Assembly: GCF_020554845.1 (NCBI RefSeq) | Contig: NZ_JAJCIA010000038.1 | Coordinates: 1-38,078, forward strand | Direction: 5' to 3' | DNA length: 38,078 nucleotides | Source: Blautia faecis | GTDB taxonomy: Bacteria > Bacillota > Clostridia > Lachnospirales > Lachnospiraceae | Part shown: in pieces, positions 32,782 through 38,078 of the stretch | Layout: each line of letters opens with the position of its first letter | Numbering within the stretch: position 1 is the first letter of the stretch | Notes under the pieces: generated by a model | What the model saw: the letters and a program-made list of their open reading frames with translations, nothing else | Database searches by the model: none | What the model was told of the DNA's origin: nothing | Translations under genes and position numbers: made by a program

Positions 32782-33334
32782 AGCCAGCCTCCTTTAACAA
32801 ACCATAAAGTTTTTTCCTACTGCGAGCCAAAATTGACTTGATCTTGCTTTCCCCACAGGCATGTCGGTCCGCTATCTTTTTTATAGGATCCATATACCAA
32901 TAACGCCTTATAAAGATATCCCGGTCACGTTCGGAAAGCTTCCCTAAAAAGAAGTCAAACAACTTTACAAGTTCCTTCTTTTTCAGGTAGTCCTCAATGT
33001 CAGAAGAAATTGCATTTCCAATCTTTTCCACCTCTCCTGCAATATCCTCCATATGGGAATCCACTCGTTTCTGCGCATTTCTTTTGCGATAGCGGTCTAT
33101 CGCTGTATTTCTTGTTATTTTAGAAACAAAGGAAGAAAAAACAGATGGTCTCCTGGGCGGAATGTTATTCCATGTAAAAAGCCATGTATCATTTACACAC
33201 TCCTCGGAGTCTTCCCTGTTATACAAAATATTCTGTGCAATCCTATAACACATATTCTGATATTTGTTTTTTGTCTCTATAATTGCATTTTCATCTCTGG
33301 CAAAATACAAGTTAATGATCTGTGAATCATCCAT
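32768..33334 (-). CDS. ECF-like sigma-70 family RNA polymerase sigma factor
   Basis: A 188-residue sigma factor. Region 2 covers about residues 25-90, with CYRIAQNILYNREDSEECVNDTWLFTW and RNTAIDRYRKR. Region 4 covers about 130-180, with LSERDRDIFIRRYWYMDPIKKIADRHACGESKIKSILARSRKKL. No region 1 or 3 is present, so it belongs to the ECF-like group. I start at MDDSQIINLY because GGAGG lies 7 bases before it. It is the first gene of the sigma/anti-sigma operon and has a promoter, described separately, that looks like its own target. Confidence 0.9.
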   Translation of the reverse strand: MDDSQIINLYFARDENAIIETKNKYQNMCYRIAQNILYNREDSEECVNDTWLFTWNNIPPRRPSVFSSFVSKITRNTAIDRYRKRNAQKRVDSHMEDIAGEVEKIGNAISSDIEDYLKKKELVKLFDFFLGKLSERDRDIFIRRYWYMDPIKKIADRHACGESKIKSILARSRKKLYGLLKEAGYEGE

Positions 33335-33360
33335 CCTGTGCCCTCCTTTCTTTTTCACTT

Positions 33361-33391
33361 TATATCACGTATTTTATTACAATTGGTCGCA
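33361..33391 (-). promoter_or_regulatory. Probable ECF-dependent promoter A (sigma operon)
   Basis: On the minus strand a -35-like TGCGAC and a -10-like ACGTGATATA are placed exactly as in promoter B (20 bases from the G of GCRAC to the A of ACGTG). Both continue into a shared AGTGAAAAAG. No sigma-A promoter is evident. The leader is only about 25 bases. Autoregulation is inferred. Confidence 0.6.
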
Positions 33392-33404
33392 AAAAGAGAA
33401 TTTT

Positions 33405-33710
33405 TTATTTTCCTTCCTGATCCAATACCTCTGTCACATAGCTGCCTTGTCCATCTACGGCAATTACTCGTTCTTTACCGTCTTCAGTTTCAATAATCTG
33501 CCCTATTGATACTTGATTCTGCGGTCCCTCAATACTCAAATCGTGATTTTCCTTAAATGTACCTAATGGATATGGATACATTACCCGTTCTCCCTTTGCA
33601 TTGAAAAATTCATGCAATTCAACTCCAGAACTGGCAGCTACTGAAACTGCACCAATCAGCATGCTTACTGATACTCCAATCAATAACAGTTTTCGTTTCA
33701 TCATATTCAT
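33405..33710 (-). CDS. Small secreted protein of the sigma regulon
   Basis: A 101-residue protein with a clear signal peptide: MNMMKRKLLLIGVSVSMLIGAVSVAASSG, with cleavage expected near ASS. The mature part of about 70 residues is polar with GERVMYPYPLGTF and no Cys. It has no family I recognise. GAGG lies upstream, and the exact ATG among the first four codons is not settled. The gene lies directly upstream of the sigma operon and has its own promoter (B) nearly identical to that of the sigma gene. It is probably a member of the sigma regulon, perhaps a stress or signal protein at the cell surface. Confidence 0.75.
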   Translation of the reverse strand: MNMMKRKLLLIGVSVSMLIGAVSVAASSGVELHEFFNAKGERVMYPYPLGTFKENHDLSIEGPQNQVSIGQIIETEDGKERVIAVDGQGSYVTEVLDQEGK

Positions 33711-33800
33711 CCTACCTCATCTCCATAATTTTTTCAGCTATAAGCTGTAAACAATATTTTCCAGTTTTCTTTTTTGTAGTTACTTCATTCCTTTTTCACT

Positions 33801-33831
33801 ATATATCACGTAAAATTTTGGCGTCCGTTGC
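33801..33831 (-). promoter_or_regulatory. Probable ECF-dependent promoter B (secreted protein)
   Basis: On the minus strand GCAAC (33827-33831) and ACGTGATATA are spaced as in promoter A, and AGTGAAAAAG follows in both. The 20 bases between the two elements are otherwise unlike, so the shared pieces look selected. The region 33711-33941 holds this promoter, a leader of about 80 bases and the next terminator. Confidence 0.6.
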
Positions 33832-33874
33832 ATACCCTGAAAATTATGTAAAATTTATTTCTATTTTTGCTGCA

Positions 33875-33925
33875 TAAAAAAGACACCAAATCCTTTTTGA
33901 ACATTCTCTAAGGTTTTGGTGTCTT
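33875..33925 (-). terminator. Terminator after the four-gene cassette
   Basis: AAGACACCAAA (33880-33890) pairs with TTTGGTGTCTT (33915-33925), and the minus strand runs into six T residues. It closes the operon that begins at 35743. Confidence 0.85.
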
Positions 33926-33941
33926 ATAAAAAAGTATAATA

Positions 33942-34199
33942 TTATTTCTGAAGCACAAAAAGTGCCTGCTCCAGATTTTTCTTATCCACAAGGATTTCAT
34001 ACTGCTTGGCCTGCTCCGCTGGATTTCCAGCACTTCCCACGCGTCCCCTGAGCGTTCCGCTGCCTGTCCATTCTCCCAGCTGGTCTTTTACTTTGTACTT
34101 ATACCTGATATTCTGTCTATCCAGAATATCCCGAATCTCATTAAACCGTTTCAGATCTGTGCCAATCCATAGACTTTCTGAATTAAATACTGTAAACAT
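33942..34199 (-). CDS. DUF2007-like small protein
   Basis: An 85-residue protein, MFTVFNSESLWIGTDLKRFNEIRDILDRQNIRYKYKVKDQ, then a Gly-rich loop and YEILVDKKNLEQALFVLQK. The pattern of a strand, a helix that covers a register change (FNEIRDILDRQNI) and a closing LVDKKNLEQA helix resembles DUF2007/ferredoxin-like putative signal transducers. GGGGGAG precedes the chosen ATG. It is the last gene of the cassette, 24 bases after the TOPRIM-like gene. Function is unknown. Confidence 0.65.
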   Translation of the reverse strand: MFTVFNSESLWIGTDLKRFNEIRDILDRQNIRYKYKVKDQLGEWTGSGTLRGRVGSAGNPAEQAKQYEILVDKKNLEQALFVLQK

Positions 34200-34223
34200 T
34201 CTCTTCTCCCCCTTCCATTTCAC

Positions 34224-34898
34224 CTAATTTAATTCGTTCAATAATTTTTGAATTTCTTCTGAACAAATCAACATTCTCATTTTCTCATTACCATCCTCAG
34301 TCTCAGGTTTACCGCAACGAAGATTATTCGGATGTTCTGATATACAGCAATTTTTATACCAGCATTCCCCCATGAGTGCACCTTTAACAGACCACTTCTC
34401 ATTTTGCGTAAACTCACCTACCAGTGATTTCATTACCCGTTCTGTAGAATATCTCTTAAAGCTAGCCAGATACTGCAGCGTCTTCTCATCATCAATCTTG
34501 CTCAAATTGATTCTATGATTCTCAATTGCCGATAAAACAGCTTCACGAATCCTGATTTTATCCGTCTTTCCAGAACCAGTCCATTGAACCAGATAATCAA
34601 ATGCGAGAATCAAATATTCAAAACAGATCATGTCCAGAATTATTATTCTTCCATTTGACTTTTCAGCTATGGATTTCAACAAACGATATTTATTACGGAT
34701 ATCCTGATTATCAACTACATAATCAAATGCAATATAATACTTATCTTCCTCTTCAGGCCTTAAATCTGATACTGCATCCAGAATTCCCTGATTACTTTCC
34801 TTGCTTTCAATTACAAGAGCATTTTCAAAGAAAAGCTGATTAACCAATTTCCAGAAATGAAGTCCTGCACCGGTATCCTCAGTCCATAAATATTTCAT
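34224..34898 (-). CDS. Hypothetical protein, possibly TOPRIM-like
   Basis: I do not recognise this 224-residue protein with confidence. The first 100 residues alternate strands and helices: ALVIESKESNQGILDAVSDL, then YYIAFDYVVDNQDIRNKYRLLKSIAEK, then RIIILDMICFEYLILAF. Glu31 after a strand, then Asp59 and Asp63 after the next, resemble the E...DxxxD pattern of TOPRIM nucleases. The second half is helical and ends in a Cys-rich stretch (GECWYKNCCISEHPNNLRCG) that could bind zinc. The start lies one base after the stop of the P-loop ATPase gene, a strong sign of joint function. A split ATPase/TOPRIM pair would recall OLD-family or Gabija-type systems; this is a hypothesis only. Confidence 0.6.
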   Translation of the reverse strand: MKYLWTEDTGAGLHFWKLVNQLFFENALVIESKESNQGILDAVSDLRPEEEDKYYIAFDYVVDNQDIRNKYRLLKSIAEKSNGRIIILDMICFEYLILAFDYLVQWTGSGKTDKIRIREAVLSAIENHRINLSKIDDEKTLQYLASFKRYSTERVMKSLVGEFTQNEKWSVKGALMGECWYKNCCISEHPNNLRCGKPETEDGNEKMRMLICSEEIQKLLNELN

Positions 34899-34899
34899 A

Positions 34900-35301
34900 T
34901 CACAGCTCCTCTTCCAGCGTTATCCGATTTCCCTCTACCTTCAAAATCTTGAAACTCTTATCCGATACATTAAGGCCATCACAATTTCTTGAAAACAACA
35001 TATATTGATTTGAAAATTCAAAATTGATAAATCTTCTGATATCGTCATTAAGTAAAATATCAGCATTGTCAATTACAATAAAATTACCACGGCACTGTTT
35101 AAGCGTCTCCAAAAGATTATCCGATTTATAATTAAATAATTTAATTCTTTTATACTCATCAGTAAACCTTAAATCTTCCAGCATTTCATAGAGAACTGTT
35201 TTGCCAGTTCCGCTGTCTCCACCAACAAGAGTAATTCTGTCATCGAATATTAAATCATAGGAAAAAGGAGCAGCTTTAAACGTAATATTTTTATAAATCA
35301 C
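34900..35301 (-). CDS. Small P-loop ATPase of the cassette
   Basis: A 133-residue protein beginning MIYKNITFKAAPFSYDLIFDDRIT and reaching Walker A, GGDSGTGKT, at 27-35. Walker B is FIVIDNAD at 74-81. The antiparallel start before the P-loop resembles the N-lobe of ABC-type ATPases, but no LSGG signature, D-loop or second lobe follows. I choose a GTG start because AAAGGAG lies 8 bases before it; the ATG 13 codons upstream has poor spacing. This start overlaps the end of the DUF4869-like gene by 11 bases. Such a minimal ATPase probably works with a partner, most likely the next gene. Confidence 0.75.
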   Translation of the reverse strand: MIYKNITFKAAPFSYDLIFDDRITLVGGDSGTGKTVLYEMLEDLRFTDEYKRIKLFNYKSDNLLETLKQCRGNFIVIDNADILLNDDIRRFINFEFSNQYMLFSRNCDGLNVSDKSFKILKVEGNRITLEEEL

Positions 35302-35743
35302 CAGCTTCTCTCCTTTCATACTCCCTGCTCCACCAGGCATTATACCCTTTACTGCCAGTTACTATATCCGAATCATTGAATCTGAGCTTTGCACTATCCG
35401 GAATATCAGTAAGTGATGGTCTGGACATATAAATTTTTATGTTATCCATTGTAAAAATGATTTTTAGCACATTCGGTCCGCATTCTTCTACACAAATCAC
35501 TTTATCAGGATGTTTTACAATATTAAGCAAAGTCTTACATCCGGAAGATAAATTACGAATGGTACCCAATCCATACTTTGTTTCGATGTGCTTATCTGAA
35601 GTTAATTTGGCATTATCCACTTGCTGAATAAGTTCTTTCTCATTTTGGGTCATTTCTTCGTTTCCGGTATTCAAATTAAAATATAAATCATTTTGAATGA
35701 TCCAATCTTTTGACTCTTTTTTTTCTGTATATATATCAATCAT
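35291..35743 (-). CDS. DUF4869-like protein
   Basis: A 150-residue protein, MIDIYTEKKESKDWIIQNDLYFNLNT at the start, then HIETKYGLGTIRNLSSGCKTLLNIVKHPDKVICVEECGPNVLKIIF. This layout, with a conserved LSSGCKTLL and an ECGPN turn, matches DUF4869 proteins as I know them, whose function is not described. The SSGCKTLL segment resembles an ABC-type signature, which the partner ATPase lacks; whether it completes the ATPase active site is speculation. AAAGGAG lies before the ATG. It is the first gene of the cassette, and the region upstream to 36017 is AT-rich. Confidence 0.7.
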   Translation of the reverse strand: MIDIYTEKKESKDWIIQNDLYFNLNTGNEEMTQNEKELIQQVDNAKLTSDKHIETKYGLGTIRNLSSGCKTLLNIVKHPDKVICVEECGPNVLKIIFTMDNIKIYMSRPSLTDIPDSAKLRFNDSDIVTGSKGYNAWWSREYERREAGDL

Positions 35744-36017
35744 TCAGCGTCACTCCTTTGATGGAATTACCGTACCATAGTTATAATATTATTTAAAATT
35801 CCAAAATAGTTCCTTGTGTCAGTTTTATTATATCATCATCCCAGTTGGTTAGAAAAGCAATTTTTGTTAGGATTGTTCTTTTATAGAATCATTAATATAA
35901 ATTCCTGATTGCCAAAATACAAGCTATCGCCTATACTTCTTTTATAAAGAAATAATTGGTATCAACACTGCAATCAGTGTATGAATACAAAATACGCTTA
36001 CGAAAGGGGGACTTTTT
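35744..36017. other. Divergent intergenic region of the cassette and acetyltransferase
   Basis: AT-rich, with candidate -10 sequences (TATAAT, TTATAA) on both strands and no unique -35. A 6-bp hairpin ACACTG/CAGTGT (35965-35980) precedes the acetyltransferase leader peptide. No gene is seen. Confidence 0.35.
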
Positions 36018-36056
36018 ATGAAAATGAATCGTGTGTGGAGGGTTCACACTTCCTAA
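36018..36056 (+). CDS. Leader peptide of the acetyltransferase gene
   Basis: A 12-codon frame, MKMNRVWRVHTS, has AAAGGGGG seven bases upstream of its ATG and ends 35 bases before the acetyltransferase ATG. Its codons 7-9 (TGG AGG GTT) form the first arm of a hairpin with AACCCTCC just after the stop. This placement is typical of translational or transcriptional attenuation in resistance and stress genes. Translation of the peptide is inferred, not shown. Confidence 0.5.
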   Translation: MKMNRVWRVHTS

Positions 36057-36084
36057 GCCTAACCCTCCGAATAAATTCTGGAGG
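36037..36084 (+). promoter_or_regulatory. Mutually exclusive pairing upstream of the acetyltransferase gene
   Basis: AACCCTCC (36061-36068) can pair perfectly with GGAGGGTT (36037-36044) inside the leader peptide gene, or through CCTCC with the acetyltransferase ribosome site GGAGG (36080-36084). A ribosome paused over the leader would free AACCCTCC to cover the downstream site; otherwise the site stays open. The direction of control is inferred from these two pairings. Confidence 0.5.
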
Positions 36085-36091
36085 AATTAAA

Positions 36092-37021
36092 ATGGAAAAT
36101 CGAATTACTGTCCGTGAAGCAGTCACGGAAATCGAAATCGCTGCTTTCTGGGAGCAACTTTACAATTACTACAAACGTGATATTTTTCCTGATTCTGTAG
36201 ACGGGGAGCAAAATCATTTCCTCGGGGTCGAATATCGACAACATATGGAGATAATTCACAAAAGACCACAAGATCGTTGCTACTACCTGCTTTTTTATCA
36301 AAATGAACAAAATGTAGGTTTTGCAATGCCTGTGATTTACACAAGCGAAGATGGAAAATGTTTTATTATGGACTTTTGCGTTTACCCTGAATTCCGTGGA
36401 AATGGTATGGGAAAAGAATGTGCCAGAGCACTTCTGAAATGGGCTGAAAAAAATGGGGCATTTTATGCAGAGCTGAACTATAGCGACAACGTTCGCCGAA
36501 AACATTTCTGGCAAAGCATTGGGTTTGTCCAAAATGGTTCTGACCAGTGGGGTGATCCCCTAATGCTCTTTCCCCCAAAGGAGAGAGCCCCAATCTCAGT
36601 GGAAATCCTCACTGATTCTGAAGACTGGCAGCTTCAAAAACTGGAAAATGGTTTTCGAGCTGAAGTCGGAGTTCCTGCTTTAACGGAAGAAATGTACAGC
36701 AAGCTTACTGCCGCAATACAAAACGGTGAAACCACATTTTTCCTTGCCAAACGTGGCTACCGGGCTGTTGGGATGTGCAGTATAACAAGATATTTCTCTT
36801 CTTCCATCTGTTCTGAAGCAGGAATCTTGTCCGACCTCTATGTGGAGCCGGTATTTCGTAAAAAAGGAATTGCGCAAATGCTATGCATAGCAGCAATGGA
36901 TTTCTGTAAGGAAAACAATATTGTAAATCCATCTGTTTTTTGCAGTTCCAAGGAAGAAAAATTATTTCAAAATCTTAATTTTAACAATACCTTGGATATC
37001 CTATTAATACATTCAAATTAA
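36092..37021 (+). CDS. Tandem GNAT-family N-acetyltransferase
   Basis: A 309-residue protein with two GNAT domains. The first covers about residues 1-160, with its acetyl-CoA site FRGNGMGKECARALLKWA preceded by FCVYPE. The second covers about 165-309, with DLYVEPVFRKKGIAQMLCIAAMDFC. Such proteins transfer acetyl groups to small molecules or protein amines; double GNATs include aminoglycoside- and mycothiol-type enzymes, but I see no feature that fixes the substrate. GGAGG lies 7 bases before the chosen ATG; the longer frame passes through the leader region and lacks a ribosome site. A leader peptide and attenuator-like pairing precede it. Confidence 0.88.
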   Translation: MENRITVREAVTEIEIAAFWEQLYNYYKRDIFPDSVDGEQNHFLGVEYRQHMEIIHKRPQDRCYYLLFYQNEQNVGFAMPVIYTSEDGKCFIMDFCVYPEFRGNGMGKECARALLKWAEKNGAFYAELNYSDNVRRKHFWQSIGFVQNGSDQWGDPLMLFPPKERAPISVEILTDSEDWQLQKLENGFRAEVGVPALTEEMYSKLTAAIQNGETTFFLAKRGYRAVGMCSITRYFSSSICSEAGILSDLYVEPVFRKKGIAQMLCIAAMDFCKENNIVNPSVFCSSKEEKLFQNLNFNNTLDILLIHSN

Positions 37022-37032
37022 GTCACATTTTA

Positions 37033-37070
37033 GGGCGCTATATCACCTTTGGATATAGCGCCCAATTCTA
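37033..37070 (+). terminator. Terminator after the acetyltransferase gene
   Basis: GGGCGCTATATC (37033-37044) and GATATAGCGCCC (37052-37063) form a perfect 12-bp stem with a 7-base loop, followed by AATTCTATT. Confidence 0.85.
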
Positions 37071-37127
37071 TTATATCATCCTTCAAATTTTGTCAAAAAT
37101 GACTTATCACCACAAAATGGCTCTTTC

Positions 37128-37175
37128 AAAAAGATATAAAAACCGGAAACCCTTGATTTCTCTAGGTTTCCGGTT
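37128..37175 (-). terminator. Terminator after the tRNA-Arg gene
   Basis: AACCGGAAACC (37141-37151) pairs perfectly with GGTTTCCGGTT (37165-37175), and the minus strand continues with TTTTTATATCTTTTT. Confidence 0.9.
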
Positions 37176-37186
37176 CTTCTTAAATA

Positions 37187-37260
37187 CGTGTGTTAGAGGA
37201 TTCGAACCCCCGGCCTTTTGGTCCGTAGCCAAACGCTCTATCCAGCTGAGCTAAACACAC
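37187..37260 (-). tRNA. tRNA-Arg (anticodon ACG)
   Basis: A 74-base cloverleaf reads on the minus strand. The acceptor arms GTGTGTT and AACACAC pair over 7 bp, the D-arm has GCTC...GAGC, and the anticodon stem TTTGG/CCAAA holds the loop CTACGGA with anticodon ACG (plus-strand 37224-37226). The T-loop is TTCGAAT with two wobble pairs in its stem. The discriminator is G, and no CCA is encoded. A34 is expected to be converted to inosine, reading CGU, CGC and CGA codons. Confidence 0.97.
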
Positions 37261-37301
37261 ATTTATTACTTGTGAAGTATTTGTCCCTCACAACAATGGA
37301 T

Positions 37302-37330
37302 ATTCTACACGATACCTGTGGTTTTGTCAA
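37302..37330 (-). promoter_or_regulatory. Promoter of the tRNA-Arg gene
   Basis: On the minus strand TTGACA (37325-37330) and TAGAAT (37302-37307) are 17 bases apart, about 40 bases before the mature tRNA. The rest of 37331-37443 is T-rich and holds no gene. Confidence 0.8.
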
Positions 37331-37443
37331 CACCTTTTTGAAATTTTTTTTAAATATTTTTTGTAGGTATTTTTTGCACGATTGGTACTATTTTAAAAAC
37401 TCTATCAGAGCTCTCTAACTTCTTCCAGCATGACGGTGCCTCC

Positions 37444-37890
37444 CTATCTCCTGGCTTTCTTCGCCTGCCAGTTCAGCACTGCGCCAATCATATAAATAGC
37501 CGGGAACATCAGCATTCGGATCACGGAAGCCGGATCGAAATCCCCGAAGATCATAGTAACAATCACTTCTGCCACAACCTCTGCAATAAGAAGGCCTCCC
37601 ATTCCCACACAAAGGCCTGCATTCTCCACCTTACCAGCCTGTTTCACTCCAACCACGCCAGCTGCCAGGTAGATCACTCCTGCCACCAGAACCATCACAT
37701 TGCTTGCCACCAGCTGGCTGTAAGTCATACCGTTCTGATTCAGATATTCTACAACTGCGCTGTCACTGCTACCCTTCATAACCAGGGAAAGATTGTTTCC
37801 ACTTCCAAATGCCAGCAGAACGCCAAGAAAAAGCAGGAGCATTCCTCCCACCTTCAGGATGGTCTCTCCCGGTGCCTGTTTTTTCAACAT
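37444..37890 (-). CDS. Small integral membrane protein
   Basis: The 148-residue protein has four predicted membrane helices: ILKVGGMLLLFLGVLLAF, VMVLVAGVIYLAAGVVGV, GGLLIAEVVAEVIVTMIF and MLMFPAIYMIGAVLNWQA, with a short polar loop after the first and a basic KKARR end. It belongs to no family I can name with confidence; four-helix DUF-type membrane proteins of this size are common in Lachnospiraceae. GAGGAG lies 8 bases before the ATG of MLKKQAPGE; the longer frame starts upstream without support. No neighbour suggests a role. Confidence 0.75.
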   Translation of the reverse strand: MLKKQAPGETILKVGGMLLLFLGVLLAFGSGNNLSLVMKGSSDSAVVEYLNQNGMTYSQLVASNVMVLVAGVIYLAAGVVGVKQAGKVENAGLCVGMGGLLIAEVVAEVIVTMIFGDFDPASVIRMLMFPAIYMIGAVLNWQAKKARR

Positions 37891-37959
37891 AATCCAACTC
37901 TCCTCATTTAATAGAATTTTCAAAAACACATTTCAAAAGGATCTAACATTTTTTCTATA

Positions 37960-38020
37960 ATCGAGTAGGAGAAATATCTCATCTTGTGAATGAGATATTT
38001 CGACCTCTCACACCACCGTG
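37960..38020 (-). mobile_element. Probable group II intron 3' remnant
   Basis: Read on the minus strand, GCACGGTGGTGTGAGAGGTC resembles the 3' strand of domain V of group IIC introns. It is followed by a perfect 12-bp hairpin, GAAATATCTCAT (37971-37982) with ATGAGATATTTC (37990-38001), as for domain VI, and then CTCCTACTCGATT, a typical intron end. The domain V 5' strand expected just before it is not found, so only the last part of an intron seems to remain. This assignment comes from recalled consensus sequences. Confidence 0.45.
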
Positions 38021-38078
38021 CGTCAGACTGTCTAACAATTAAGAAAAATGCTATAATAAAACTACCAAATACAGTATC

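Noticed and set aside
35981..36091. N-terminal extension of the acetyltransferase by 37 codons
   Set aside because: It runs through the leader region, lacks a ribosome site, and its residues do not fit a GNAT domain; the ATG at 36092 has GGAGG at ideal spacing.
1..38078. CRISPR arrays, rRNA genes, prophage genes and complete insertion sequences
   Set aside because: No regularly spaced repeats, no rRNA-like sequence, no structural phage genes and no transposase reading frame are visible in the window.

Overview
The window reads as chromosomal DNA of an anaerobic gut Firmicute of the Lachnospiraceae, most likely Blautia or a close relative. The basis is the gene set: formate-tetrahydrofolate ligase behind a ZTP riboswitch, DUF1700, DUF2325 and DUF3793 proteins, tandem feoA genes with feoB, and a substrate-binding/GGDEF fusion. 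Strong AGGAGG ribosome sites, TTGACA-17-TATAAT promoters and moderate GC fit too. Genus is inference; no rRNA is present to test it.

Layout. 1-5.1 kb: a DUF1700 membrane protein; fhs under a ZTP riboswitch; purC; a Cof-type HAD phosphatase. 5.2-12.4 kb: a minus-strand sugar block (AraC regulator, DUF4867 protein, fucose-isomerase-family protein, xylulokinase-type kinase), an orphan HicB-like protein, and an AGE/YihS-type isomerase. 12.7-21.3 kb: a metal block with flavodoxin, DUF3793, DUF2325, an atypical P1B-type ATPase with a small acidic partner, a Fur-family regulator containing no histidine, feoB and two feoA genes. 21.7-31.3 kb: S66 peptidase and malic enzyme (convergent, stop codons overlapping), a MacB/FtsX-type ABC exporter, a cytoplasmic substrate-binding-domain/GGDEF protein, and asparagine synthetase. 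31.7-37.9 kb: an ECF-like sigma/anti-sigma pair with a secreted neighbour, a visibly AT-rich four-gene cassette (DUF4869-like, small P-loop ATPase, TOPRIM-like protein, DUF2007-like protein), a tandem-GNAT acetyltransferase with a leader peptide, tRNA-Arg(ACG), a small membrane protein, and a probable group II intron 3' remnant.

Regulation is unusually readable. A 16-bp palindrome of the form GTTAGC-ATAA-GCTAAC, close to a DtxR/IdeR box, occurs seven times, in tandem before feoA, feoB and the DUF2325-DUF3793-flavodoxin genes and once before the ABC exporter. It outlines a local iron regulon covering ferrous uptake and an iron-sparing flavodoxin. Fur-type 7-1-7 palindromes lie upstream of the P1B ATPase operon and of the exporter. 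The sigma operon and the secreted protein share matching ECF-like promoters. The acetyltransferase leader can form two mutually exclusive pairings, one covering its ribosome site.

Four short repeat families are scattered through the intergenic regions, including a MITE-like element with 17-bp terminal inverted repeats and apparent TA target duplication. The best candidates for something undescribed are the DUF4869/ATPase/TOPRIM-like cassette, the histidine-free Fur protein with its Cys-rich metal region, and the acetyltransferase leader. Family assignments rest on sequence recognition alone; no database search was run.
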